Counted from the stretch's first letter, positions 6,180 to 12,521 are shown. The stretch is 12,521 nt of DNA from JANOGU01 sp031406135 (GCA_031406135.1 JANOGU010000089.1:1-12521); one strand, 5' to 3'. The notes: generated by a model not told the origin, from the letters alone. Numbers and translations are program-made.

Positions 6180-6199
6180 CCCGCAGACTGAGTCGCGGG
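6180..6199. promoter_or_regulatory. Inverted repeat in the hbdA/DUF6473 divergent spacer
   Basis: The arms CCCGC-A-GACT and AGTC-GCGGG surround a central G, giving nine paired positions with one unpaired A. It sits 27 nt upstream of the DUF6473 ATG, where a regulator site or leader hairpin would be expected. No clear promoter boxes were found beside it. Function is unassigned. Confidence 0.3.
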
Positions 6200-6225
6200 T
6201 GTGATGAAAAACGTGGGTGGGTCGC

Positions 6226-7047
6226 ATGGCCTTTGCCTATCCCGGCGAGGGGTCGCCGGATTATGCGCCGTGCCATTATGGCGCGTCGCGGCTGACGTTC
6301 CGTGGCCCGTCTCGGCCGCTGCGGCCGGGCTATGTCGCGGCGCTGGGCGGGAACGAGACCTACGGCAAGTTCGTGCACGAACCCTGGCCGTCGCTGCTGG
6401 AAGGGATGATCGGCCGGCAGGTGGTCAACCTCGGCTGTCAGGGCGCGGGTCCGGATGTCTTTCTCGGCGACGAGGAGGTGCTGGCCCTGGCCTCGGGCGC
6501 GGCGGTCGCCATCCTCCAGGTGCCGGGGGCGATCAATCTGTCGAACTCGTTCTACACGGTGCATCCCCGTCGCAACGATCGGTTCCTGCGGCCCGGTCCC
6601 GACCTGCGGGCGCTGTACCCCGATCTTGACCTGACGGAGGTGCATTTCACGCGCCACTTCCTGCGCCTGCTGCGGGCGGCCGGCCCGCGCCGGTTTGACA
6701 CCGTGGCCGAGGCGTTGCGCGCGGCCTGGACCGACCGGATGCGGGCGCTCCTGTCGCGTGTCGCGGCGCCGGTGGTGCTGGTCTGGCTTTCCGACCAGCC
6801 GCCGCCGGCCGCGGGCCGGGGCACGCCGGACGCCGAGCCGCCGCTGGTCGATGCCGGGATGCTGGCGGCGGTCGCCGGCCAGGCCGCCGCCTGTGTCGAG
6901 GTTCTTTTCGACCGCATGGCGCCGGGGGATTCGGACGGCAAAGCTTACGCGCCCCTGGACCGCATCGCCGCCGAGGGGGTTCCGGGCCCGGTTTCGCACG
7001 CCGGGGCGGCGCTGGCGCTCGCTCGGGCGTTGCGGCCGATGCTGTAA
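6226..7047 (+). CDS. DUF6473 family protein
   Basis: A 273-residue protein of unknown function that I recognise as the DUF6473 family common in Rhodobacterales. Conserved-looking blocks are DYAPCHYGASRLTFRGP (10-26), ALGGNETYGKFV (about 37-48), VVNLGCQGAGPDVFL (about 66-80), FYTVHPRRNDRFLR (about 109-122) and VHFTRHFLRLL. The GGNETYG and NLGCQGAGPD blocks recall the nucleophile and oxyanion regions of SGNH-like hydrolases, but no catalytic assignment is safe. There is no signal peptide or membrane helix. The ATG at 6226 is preferred over the GTG at 6217 because MAFAYPG fits the family start; the ribosome binding site is poor in both cases. The gene stands alone, with hbdA divergent and cenR convergent. 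Confidence 0.8.
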   Translation: MAFAYPGEGSPDYAPCHYGASRLTFRGPSRPLRPGYVAALGGNETYGKFVHEPWPSLLEGMIGRQVVNLGCQGAGPDVFLGDEEVLALASGAAVAILQVPGAINLSNSFYTVHPRRNDRFLRPGPDLRALYPDLDLTEVHFTRHFLRLLRAAGPRRFDTVAEALRAAWTDRMRALLSRVAAPVVLVWLSDQPPPAAGRGTPDAEPPLVDAGMLAAVAGQAAACVEVLFDRMAPGDSDGKAYAPLDRIAAEGVPGPVSHAGAALALARALRPML

Positions 7048-7073
7048 AAAAAGGCCGGGCTTTACGCCCGGCC
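7046..7073 (-). terminator. Intrinsic terminator of the cenR-like gene
   Basis: A perfect 8-bp stem, GGCCGGGC and GCCCGGCC, with a 5-nt loop (7053-7073), is followed on the - strand by seven T (7052-7046). Orientation of the T-run shows it terminates leftward transcription from the regulator gene that ends at 7191. It begins 6 nt after the DUF6473 stop, so the hairpin may also help end that convergent transcript. Confidence 0.88.
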
Positions 7074-7190
7074 AGGTCCAACAGGGAGGATGCCGCGCCA
7101 TAACCCCGACGCGGCCAGGGGATTCCACCACACGGCAACATCGCCGCTTGACATCATCATATACATTCCGATTCAGGCGGCAATGCGGCG

Positions 7191-7877
7191 TCAAGCGACA
7201 AGGCGATATCCGCCCGACTCTGTGACCAAAAGGCGCGCATGCGAGGGATCGGGCTCGATCTTCTGCCGCAACCGGTAGATGTGCGTCTCCAGCGTATGTG
7301 TCGTGACACCCGCGTTGTAGCCCCAGACCTCGTGCAGCAGCACATCGCGCGCCACGACCCCGGATTGCGCGCGGTAGAGGTATTTCAGGATGTTGGTTTC
7401 CTTCTCGGTCAGGCGGATCTTCTTCTCGCGCTCGTCCAGAAGCAACTTCTGCGCCGGCTTGAAGGTGTAGGGGCCAAGCTGGAAGATCGCGTCCTCGGAT
7501 TGTTCGTGCTGGCGCAGCTGCGCCCGGATGCGGGCCAGCAGGACCGGGAACTTGAACGGCTTGGTCACGTAGTCGTTGGCGCCCGCGTCCAGTCCCAGGA
7601 TCGTGTCGGCATCCGAATCGTGCCCCGTCAGCATCATCACCGGGCACTTGACGCCCAGCTTGCGCATCCGCTTGCACAGCTCGCGGCCGTCGGTATCGGG
7701 CAGGCCGACATCGAGGATGACCAGGTCATAGGCCGCGACCTTGGCCTTTTCCATCGCCTCGGCGCCGGTCTGGGCCTCGAAGACGTCGAAGTCCTCGGTC
7801 ATCACGAGCTGTTCCGACAGCGCCTCGCGCAGGTCGTCGTCGTCATCGACGAGCAGGATTTTCTTCAGGTTGGCCAT
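7191..7877 (-). CDS. cenR: OmpR-family response regulator, CenR-like
   Basis: A two-component DNA-binding regulator of 228 residues. The receiver domain has the acidic pocket in LLVDDDDDL (9-16), the phospho-acceptor Asp56 in LVILDVGLPD, Thr84 in MMLTGHD and Lys106 in YVTKPF. The winged-helix output domain (about 130-228) has the RLTEKETNILKYL and THTLETHIYRLRQKIEP blocks of the OmpR family. The pattern matches from memory the CenR regulator of Rhodobacterales, which in Rhodobacter sphaeroides controls division and outer-membrane genes; the symbol is less certain than the family. The ATG at 7877 is chosen over one 16 codons upstream because MANLKKILLVDDD is the standard start and GGAG lies 8 nt before it. 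The partner kinase is not nearby. A strong terminator follows. Confidence 0.88.
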   Translation of the reverse strand: MANLKKILLVDDDDDLREALSEQLVMTEDFDVFEAQTGAEAMEKAKVAAYDLVILDVGLPDTDGRELCKRMRKLGVKCPVMMLTGHDSDADTILGLDAGANDYVTKPFKFPVLLARIRAQLRQHEQSEDAIFQLGPYTFKPAQKLLLDEREKKIRLTEKETNILKYLYRAQSGVVARDVLLHEVWGYNAGVTTHTLETHIYRLRQKIEPDPSHARLLVTESGGYRLVA

Positions 7878-8025
7878 GGCCTTGTCTCCCTCGGTCTGGC
7901 GTCTCGTCCAGATGTCTGCGGTCACTACGGTGAGGACAAGGAATGCTTCAGCGCTTTCACGCGGAGTTGTCGGCGGGCGGGAGAATGTTTCAATTCCACC
8001 CCCCGCCGGTTACATCGGCAGGGCC

Positions 8026-9111
8026 ATGAGCCTGATCCTCACCCTGTCCGACCGCCTCGCCCGCGCCCGCGGCGACCTGCGGCTGGGCCTGCCGGTGGCG
8101 CTGGCCGGGGCGGGGGACTGGCTTGCCGCGGCGGTGGAGACGCTGGACGCGGCGCGGCTGGCCGACCTGCGCCGGCTCGGCGCGCCGGAACTCGCGATCA
8201 CCGCGCGGCGGGCAGAAACGCTCAAGGCACGCGCCTACGATGGCGACCTTGCGCGGATCGCCGTCCCGGCGCAGGCGGGTCTGGCCTGGCTGGCCGCGAT
8301 GGCCGACCCGGTGGACGATCTGGCCACGCCGATGAAAGGCCCGTTTCCGCCCCTGCGCGACGGGCCGGCCGGGGCGCACCGGGCTGCGATCCTGCTCGCC
8401 AAGTCCGCGCATCTTCTGCCCGCCGCGCTACTTGTTCCGGTGCCCGACGCCCGGTCGCTTGCCGCGCAGGCCGGGCTCTCCTGGCTGCCGGTGCCCGAGG
8501 TCCTGCCGGAGCTTGCCCGCGCCCCCGTGCTGCACCCGGTGGTCGACGCCCGCCTGCCGATGGCGGCGGCGCATGCCGGCCGCGTCCACGTCTTCCGCCC
8601 CGACGACGGTGCCGAAGAGCACTACGCCATCGAGATCGGCCGCCCTGATCGCAGCCTGCCGGTGCTGGCCCGTGTCCATTCCGCCTGTTTCACCGGCGAC
8701 GTGCTGGGGTCGCTGAAATGCGACTGCGGCCCGCAACTGCGCGCCGCACTGGCCCGGATGGGGGCCGAGGGCGCCGGCGTGCTGCTCTATCTCAACGAGG
8801 AAGGTCGCGGCATCGGGCTGGCCAACAAGCTGCGCGCCTATGCGCTGCAGGACCAGGGCTTCGACACGGTGGAGGCCAACCACCGTCTGGGTTTCGAGGA
8901 CGACGAGCGCGACTTCCGGCTGGGCGCCGACCTGCTGAAGCGGCTGGGGTTCACGGCGGTGCGGCTGATGACCAACAACCCGCGCAAGCTGGCGATGATC
9001 GAGCGTTGCGGCCTCGCCGTCACCGAACGGGTGCCGTTGCACGTCGGCGGGACGGTGGAGAACGCCGCCTATCTGGCGACCAAGGCGGCGAAGTCCGGCC
9101 ACCTGCCATGA
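8026..9111 (+). CDS. ribA: GTP cyclohydrolase II with alphaproteobacterial N-terminal extension
   Basis: The first enzyme of riboflavin synthesis, opening the imidazole ring of GTP. The 361-residue protein has a catalytic C-terminal domain (about 168-361). The zinc ligands are Cys221, Cys232 and Cys234 in HSACFTGDVLGSLKCDCG. The active-site loop is YLNEEGRGIGL (255-265, Arg261), and RLMTNNPRKL (313-322) is a GTP-binding block. The N-terminal 160 residues do not show the DHBP synthase (RibB) active-site motifs and look like the unassigned extension typical of this group, roughly doubling the length relative to E. coli RibA. A GCAGGG ribosome binding site precedes the ATG. The stop overlaps the next gene (ATGA). 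It diverges from cenR. No FMN riboswitch was seen upstream. Confidence 0.94.
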   Translation: MSLILTLSDRLARARGDLRLGLPVALAGAGDWLAAAVETLDAARLADLRRLGAPELAITARRAETLKARAYDGDLARIAVPAQAGLAWLAAMADPVDDLATPMKGPFPPLRDGPAGAHRAAILLAKSAHLLPAALLVPVPDARSLAAQAGLSWLPVPEVLPELARAPVLHPVVDARLPMAAAHAGRVHVFRPDDGAEEHYAIEIGRPDRSLPVLARVHSACFTGDVLGSLKCDCGPQLRAALARMGAEGAGVLLYLNEEGRGIGLANKLRAYALQDQGFDTVEANHRLGFEDDERDFRLGADLLKRLGFTAVRLMTNNPRKLAMIERCGLAVTERVPLHVGGTVENAAYLATKAAKSGHLP

Positions 9112-9605
9112 CCCGGGACGACCTGGTCGTCACGCCCGCCGGTCTGCGCTTCCGGGGCCGTGTCTTCCCCTGCAGCGCCGGCCGCGCCGGCATCACCCGT
9201 GACAAGCGCGAGGGTGACGGTTGCACGCCCGCCGGCACACACCGCCTGGTCGGCATGCTCTACCGCCCCGACCGCCTGCGGCGCCCGGTGCCCTGGGCCC
9301 TGCCCGTCGGCCCCACCGACCTCTGGTCCGACGAACCGCGCGATCCCGCCTACAACCGCATGGTGCGCGCCCCGCACGGCTTTTCCCACGAGCGCCTCTG
9401 GCGGGCCGACCCGATGTACGACCTGATCCTGCTGACCAACTGGAACTGGCCCTTCGCCGAGACCGGCCGCGGCTCGGCGATCTTCGTCCACATCTGGCGC
9501 CGCCCCGGCGCGCCTACTGCCGGCTGCATCGCGCTGGGCCGCGACAGCCTGCTCTGGATCGCTCCGCGCCTTACCCGCCAGAGCCATCTTGTCGTGCGTC
9601 CCTGA
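9108..9605 (+). CDS. L,D-transpeptidase fold (YkuD-like) protein
   Basis: A 165-residue protein of the L,D-transpeptidase catalytic-domain family, enzymes that use a cysteine to act on peptidoglycan stem peptides. The catalytic block is FVHIWRRPGAPTAGCIAL (127-143), with His128 and Cys140. The spacing is slightly shorter than in classical Ldt proteins, and TAGC replaces the S-x-GC form, placing it in the compact COG3786-like group. Other conserved-looking parts are GDGCTPAGTHRLVGMLYRPDR and YNRMVRAPHGFSHERLWR. No signal peptide is visible, which is odd for a periplasmic enzyme, although this compact group often lacks one. The start overlaps ribA by 4 nt, so it is co-translated with it. Function in the cell is uncertain. 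Confidence 0.82.
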   Translation: MTRDDLVVTPAGLRFRGRVFPCSAGRAGITRDKREGDGCTPAGTHRLVGMLYRPDRLRRPVPWALPVGPTDLWSDEPRDPAYNRMVRAPHGFSHERLWRADPMYDLILLTNWNWPFAETGRGSAIFVHIWRRPGAPTAGCIALGRDSLLWIAPRLTRQSHLVVRP

Positions 9606-9659
9606 CGGCTTCTTGAAACCGCTTTGGCCCGCCTGTCCTGCCGCCGGGAGGAACCCGCG

Positions 9660-9867
9660 ATGGCAGGCAAGACGCCCCCCGCGCTGGCCACCACGGACGA
9701 GATCTTCGAGCTGCGTCATCGGCTGGGCGGTGACCGACGAAGACGCGTGCCTGCGGCATCTCCGGGCCTGCGAACCGCAACTTTCTTGCCGACTTCACCG
9801 AGGGCGGCTTTCCCGGCCGCTTCGCCATGGGCGAGCCGTTCCAGTGCAATCCGCCCGCCATCGCCGG
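9660..9867 (+). pseudogene. Frameshifted gene remnant, family not recognised
   Basis: An ATG at 9660 has a strong GGGAGGA ribosome binding site 8-9 nt upstream, 54 nt after the L,D-transpeptidase stop. Three successive pieces look coding but lie in three different frames: MAGKTPPALATTDEIFELRH (9660-9719), GWAVTDEDACLRHLRACEP (about 9718-9777), and NRNFLADFTEGGFPGRF continuing as AMGEPFQ (about 9773-9844). Each piece has high GC at third positions in its own frame. The simplest reading is a gene with two indels, cut off at the convergent SGNH hydrolase whose stop is at 9868. I could not name the family. It could alternatively be chance coding-like sequence after a short real peptide. Confidence 0.5.
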
Positions 9868-10503
9868 TCACAGCCCCCGAACCGCCGCCGTCACCGCCTC
9901 TGCCAGTCGCGCGCCGCCGGCTTCGTCGAAATGCACGCCGTCCAGCGGGCTGACTGCCAGCACCTCTCCGGCGTCCAGAAAGCCCACGCCGCGCGAGGCC
10001 GCCAGCGCCCGGTAAAGCGGCGGCAGGGCGCGGCCCTTGGCGTTGGCGCCCCAGAACTCCACCCGGATCGGCCCGACCTCCTGCACCGGCGGCGGGCAGA
10101 TCAGCAGAATCCTCAGGGCCGGATGCCTCGCCGCCATCTCCAGCGACTGCGCATAGTCGAGCAGCCCCGCGATCCCCGCCACCACCTGCTCCGGCGTCGT
10201 CGCGAAGCGGGTCTTGACGTCGTTCGTGCCCAGCATCAGCACCAGCACGTCCAGCGGCCCATGGCTGTTCATCGCGATCTGCAGCCCGATGCGCCCGTCC
10301 ATGTGCGGACCCATCACCGGGTCGGCGAACTGCGCCGTCCGCCCCGGCAGTCCCTCCTCGGCCAGCGTCCAGTCCGACCCCAGCGCCGCCGCCACCCGCG
10401 TCGGCCAGCGCACCTGCGGCGGGAACCGCTCGTAGCGGCCGCGGACGGTGATCGGCGGCGTGCCATGCGTGTTCGAATCCCCAAAACAGAGCAGATCGGG
10501 CAT
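9868..10503 (-). CDS. SGNH/GDSL hydrolase, MsAcT-like arylesterase/acyltransferase
   Basis: A 211-residue serine esterase. Block I is LLCFGDSNTHG with nucleophile Ser10. Block II is EEGLPGRT (Gly53 region, oxyanion hole), block III is MLGTNDVK (Asn94), and block V is LDGVHFDEAG with Asp188 and His191. The order and wording (YERFPPQVRWP, EEGLPGRT, PLDVLVLMLGTND, ICPPPV, FLDAG) closely resemble Mycobacterium smegmatis acyltransferase MsAcT and related arylesterases, recalled from memory. There is no signal peptide, so it is probably cytoplasmic. GGGAGGACGTG precedes the ATG. It is divergent from the thioredoxin gene across 81 nt. The natural substrate is unknown; members of this group are promiscuous towards short acyl esters. 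Confidence 0.88.
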   Translation of the reverse strand: MPDLLCFGDSNTHGTPPITVRGRYERFPPQVRWPTRVAAALGSDWTLAEEGLPGRTAQFADPVMGPHMDGRIGLQIAMNSHGPLDVLVLMLGTNDVKTRFATTPEQVVAGIAGLLDYAQSLEMAARHPALRILLICPPPVQEVGPIRVEFWGANAKGRALPPLYRALAASRGVGFLDAGEVLAVSPLDGVHFDEAGGARLAEAVTAAVRGL

Positions 10504-10524
10504 CACGTCCTCCCTCGGCCCCCC

Positions 10525-10555
10525 TTGGCCTTTCCGCGCCCGCCGACCATATAGA
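10525..10555 (+). promoter_or_regulatory. Possible promoter for the thioredoxin-TPR gene
   Basis: In the 81-nt divergent spacer, TTGGCC (10525-10530) and TATAGA (10550-10555) are the best -35 and -10 matches, with a 19-bp spacer that is longer than ideal. The gene start is 29 nt downstream with GGAAGG at 10571-10576 as ribosome binding site. Moderate to weak support. Confidence 0.3.
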
Positions 10556-10584
10556 GCGCCGACAGCGACGGAAGGGCTTTCCCC

Positions 10585-11496
10585 ATGTTCGGCATCGGCG
10601 ACACCAAGGCCCCGGCCCCTGTGAAGGCCGACCTGATCCGCGATGTGACCGAGGCCACCTTCATGAAGGAGGTCATCGAGGCCAGCCGCGAGGTGCCGGT
10701 CATCGTCGATTTCTGGGCCACCTGGTGCGGGCCCTGCAAGACGCTCGGACCGCTGCTCGAGGCCGCCGTGCAGGCGGCCGGTGGCCGGGTGCGGATGGCC
10801 AAGGTCGATGTCGACAGGAACCAGATGATCGCGGGCCAGTTGCGCGTCCAGTCGATCCCCACCGTCTACGCCTTCTGGCAGGGCCAGCCGGTCGACGCCT
10901 TTCAGGGCGCGCAGCCGGCGTCGGAGGTGAAGAAGTTCGTCGAGCGCGTCGCGGCGCTGGCCGGCGACGGCGGCCTCGGCGCGGCGCTGCAGGAGGCGGA
11001 GGCGATGCTGACCGAGGGCGCGGCGGTGGATGCCGCGGAAACCTTCGCCGCCATCCTCGAGCAGGAGCCGGAGAACGCCGCCGCCTATGGCGGCCTCGCG
11101 CGGTCCTACCTCGCCCTGGGCGAGGTGGACCGCGCGGCCGACTTTGTCGCGGCCGCGCCCGCCAGGATCGCCAAGGCCAAGGAGGTCGAGGCCGCGCGGG
11201 CGCAGGTCGAGCTGGCGCGCCAGGCCGCCAAGGCCGGACCCGCGGCCGAGCTTCGCCGCAAGGTCGAGGCCGACCCCGCCGATCACCAGGCCCGCTTCGA
11301 CCTCGCCACCGCGCTGCATGCGCAAGGCGAGGTGGACGCGGCGGTGGACGAGCTTCTGGAGCTGTTCCGCCGCGACCGGGAGTGGAACGGCGGCGCCGCC
11401 AAGGCGCAGCTCTTCACCATCTTCGAGGCACTCAAGCCGCAGGACCCGGTTGTACTCAAGGGCCGCCGGCGGTTGTCCTCGATGATATTTGCCTGA
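10585..11496 (+). CDS. Thioredoxin-TPR co-chaperone, CnoX/YbbN type
   Basis: A 303-residue cytoplasmic protein with a thioredoxin domain (about 20-125) and a C-terminal TPR-like helical region (about 130-303). The redox site is intact: FWATWCGPCK with Cys48 and Cys51, and the cis-proline loop SIPTVYAF (Pro92). Length and architecture match YbbN/CnoX, a holdase that delivers clients to GroEL. Unlike E. coli YbbN, which has lost the CxxC pair, this protein keeps it, as described for the redox-active Caulobacter protein. The helical region contains repeated AAAETFAAILEQEPENAAAYGGLAR-type units. It is divergent from the SGNH hydrolase and followed after 26 nt by the LON-domain gene, probably in one operon. 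Confidence 0.9.
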   Translation: MFGIGDTKAPAPVKADLIRDVTEATFMKEVIEASREVPVIVDFWATWCGPCKTLGPLLEAAVQAAGGRVRMAKVDVDRNQMIAGQLRVQSIPTVYAFWQGQPVDAFQGAQPASEVKKFVERVAALAGDGGLGAALQEAEAMLTEGAAVDAAETFAAILEQEPENAAAYGGLARSYLALGEVDRAADFVAAAPARIAKAKEVEAARAQVELARQAAKAGPAAELRRKVEADPADHQARFDLATALHAQGEVDAAVDELLELFRRDREWNGGAAKAQLFTIFEALKPQDPVVLKGRRRLSSMIFA

Positions 11497-11522
11497 GCCC
11501 TCGGCGGCACTACCTCTCGCCG

Positions 11523-12161
11523 ATGCGCCCGTTCGACCTTCCCGACACGATCCCGGTGTTTCCGCTGCCCGGCGCGCTCCTGTTGCCGCGGGCCAGGCTG
11601 CCGCTGCATGTTTTCGAGCCGCGCTACCTCGCGATGCTCGACGACGCGATGAAGACGGCGCACCGGCTGGTCGGCATGATCCAGCCCTTCGAGACCCCCG
11701 GCGGCGAAAAGCGCCTGCACGCCATCGGCTGCGCCGGACGGCTGACCGGCTTCTCGGAAACCGAGGACGGGCGCTACATGATCTCGCTCTCCGGCATCTC
11801 GCGGTACCGGGTGAAGGAGGAGGTGCAGGGGTTCACTCCCTACCGGCGCTGCCTGGTGGACTGGGCGCCGTTCGCCCGCGACCGGGGGCCTGCCGAAGAG
11901 GACAAGGGCCTGGCCCGCGCCGACTTCCTCGATCTCCTGGGCCGCTACTTCGCGGCCAACAACCTGTCCACCGACTGGTCGGCGCTGAAGGAAGCGGAGC
12001 CGGAGCTGCTGGTCAACTCGCTCTCGATGCTCTGTCCCTTCACCCCCGAGGACAAGCAGGCGTTGCTGGAGGCGCCCTCGCTCGCCACCCGGCGCGAGAC
12101 GCTGGTGACGCTCCTGGAATTCGCGCTGCGCTCCGGCGCGGGCGGCGAGGTCATGCAGTGA
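11523..12161 (+). CDS. LON peptidase substrate-binding domain protein
   Basis: A stand-alone LON N-terminal domain protein of 212 residues, without the AAA+ or protease parts of Lon. The N-terminus is typical: IPVFPLPGALLLPRARLPLHVFEPRYLAMLDDAM (about 9-42), followed by GMIQP, IGCAGRLTGFSETEDGRYMISLSGISRYRV, and a helical C-terminal half. It may act in substrate or protein binding, but the role is not established for the family. The ATG at 11523 gives the standard family start; the ribosome binding site is poor, so coupling to the preceding gene is likely. The stop overlaps the next start (GTGA). The thioredoxin/LON/Trm112 order is one I recall from other Rhodobacterales. Confidence 0.9.
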   Translation: MRPFDLPDTIPVFPLPGALLLPRARLPLHVFEPRYLAMLDDAMKTAHRLVGMIQPFETPGGEKRLHAIGCAGRLTGFSETEDGRYMISLSGISRYRVKEEVQGFTPYRRCLVDWAPFARDRGPAEEDKGLARADFLDLLGRYFAANNLSTDWSALKEAEPELLVNSLSMLCPFTPEDKQALLEAPSLATRRETLVTLLEFALRSGAGGEVMQ

Positions 12162-12340
12162 GCGAGACCCCCGCCTTCGACCGCCGCATGCTCGAGACCC
12201 TGGTCTGCCCGGTCACCCACGCCGTGCTGACCTGGGATCCCGAGCGGCAGGAGCTTGTCTCCCGCGCGGCCAACCTCGCCTACCCGATCCGCGACGGCAT
12301 CCCGATCATGCTGCCCTCCGAAGCGCGCGAGATCGGCTGA
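12158..12340 (+). CDS. Trm112 family small protein
   Basis: A 60-residue protein of the Trm112/YcaR family, small zinc-ribbon-like proteins that partner methyltransferases in eukaryotes and archaea; the bacterial role is unclear. Family features are FDRRMLETLVCPVTHAVLTWD (8-28) and the C-terminal block NLAYPIRDGIPIMLPSEAR. The usual CPxC metal pair is reduced to one cysteine (CPVT), common in proteobacterial members, so zinc binding is doubtful. The GTG start overlaps the LON-domain stop by 4 nt. The gene is too short for many callers, but family match, length and overlap are strong. Confidence 0.9.
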   Translation: MSETPAFDRRMLETLVCPVTHAVLTWDPERQELVSRAANLAYPIRDGIPIMLPSEAREIG

Positions 12341-12357
12341 CCCCCGCCCGCCGCCGT

Positions 12358-12409
12358 CCCGCGCCCTGCGGGCGCGGGATCAGGCAAGGGGGCGCAGGCC
12401 CCCCCTTGC
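12358..12409. repeat. Two adjacent GC-rich hairpins after the Trm112 gene
   Basis: Hairpin 1 is a perfect 9-bp stem CCCGCGCCC/GGGCGCGGG with loop TGC (12358-12378). Hairpin 2 is a perfect 9-bp stem GCAAGGGGG/CCCCCTTGC with an 8-nt loop (12384-12409). Neither has a T-run. The tract of GGGGGC, GCCCCCC and ACCCCCGC resembles GC-rich palindromic elements seen between genes in Rhodobacterales. It probably ends the thioredoxin-LON-Trm112 transcript or is a dispersed repeat; the remaining bases to 12521 hold no gene that I can see. Confidence 0.5.
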
Positions 12410-12521
12410 ACCCCCGCAGCGCCCAGGGCCCGGCGTCCCCGCGAGCCGCCGTCTTGCGCCCGCAAGGGGCGCGCTGGCGTTGCGCGTCTGGCGAGGGGTC
12501 CGTGCGTGTTGCGAGCCCCGG

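Noticed and set aside
7148..7165. TTGACA followed by TATACA in the cenR 3' spacer, considered as a promoter for a small RNA
   Set aside because: The two boxes are only 6 nt apart, and no suitable -10 lies 16-18 nt from TTGACA.
7090..7278. Small + ORF with AGGGAGG before its ATG, downstream of the cenR terminator
   Set aside because: It runs antisense into the 3' end of cenR, has no recognisable features, and the Shine-Dalgarno match is likely chance. No good promoter is positioned to serve it.
6058..7677. Apparent continuation of the hbdA frame far upstream to 7677 (831 codons)
   Set aside because: The frame upstream of 6057 is antisense to the DUF6473 gene and out of frame with cenR. A clear start with ribosome binding site exists at 6057.
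7878..8025. Search for an FMN riboswitch upstream of ribA
   Set aside because: No RFN-like conserved segments are recognisable, and the 148-nt spacer also serves the divergent cenR gene.
1..12521. CRISPR arrays, tRNA or rRNA genes, transposases, integrases, toxin-antitoxin or defence genes
   Set aside because: No regularly spaced repeats, no cloverleaf or rRNA-like sequence, and no reading frame with such motifs was seen.

Overview
The window reads as chromosomal DNA of an alphaproteobacterium, most likely Rhodobacterales (Paracoccaceae/Roseobacter type). The grounds are high GC, dense co-directional genes joined by 4-nt stop/start overlaps, a ChvG - short HprK - (RapZ) - EIIA(Man) - HPr cluster, a CenR-like regulator, a DUF6473 protein and a RibA with a long N-terminal extension. 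Family names come from recognising protein motifs; no database search was run.

Region 1 (1-3274, + strand) is a tightly coupled operon. It holds the C-terminal part of the sensor kinase ChvG, the short alphaproteobacterial HPr kinase, a 100-codon remnant where rapZ is expected, EIIA of the mannose family (phosphorylatable His9), HPr (His15 and Ser46, TTG start) and a lysophospholipid acyltransferase. Every junction from chvG to ptsH is a 4-nt overlap (GTGA, ATGA, GTGA, TTGA), and a 5-codon mini-ORF bridges ptsH to the acyltransferase. These genes form a regulatory PTS branch: HprK acts on Ser46 of HPr, HPr passes phosphate to EIIA, and ChvG (with ChvI outside the window) is co-transcribed.

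Region 2 (about 3275-5135) has visibly lower GC and looks like an acquired islet. It contains a doubtful lipoprotein start, a six-TM DUF4386-like membrane protein and its upstream TetR regulator (both - strand, ATGA overlap). A promoter region carries two matching TAGAG-N6-CTCTA operators, one of them inside the -35/-10 spacer. About 250 nt without a recognisable gene follow, ending in a perfect 23-nt palindrome.

Region 3 (5182-8025) has 3-hydroxybutyryl-CoA dehydrogenase (-), a divergent DUF6473 gene (+) and a CenR-like OmpR-family regulator (-). A clear intrinsic terminator lies between the last two and is oriented for cenR.

Region 4 (8026-9867, +) has ribA overlapping an L,D-transpeptidase-fold gene. 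Next comes an apparently frameshifted gene remnant with a strong ribosome binding site and coding-like pieces in three successive frames.

Region 5 (9868-12521) has an MsAcT-like SGNH hydrolase (-), divergent from a thioredoxin-TPR (CnoX/YbbN-type) gene, a LON-substrate-binding-domain protein and a Trm112-family protein (+). Two strong hairpins at the window end resemble a GC-rich dispersed intergenic element.

The strongest unusual observation is the rapZ remnant. The gene has lost its middle and its Walker A motif, yet keeps an open frame and both translational-coupling junctions. No large undescribed defence or mobile system is evident here.
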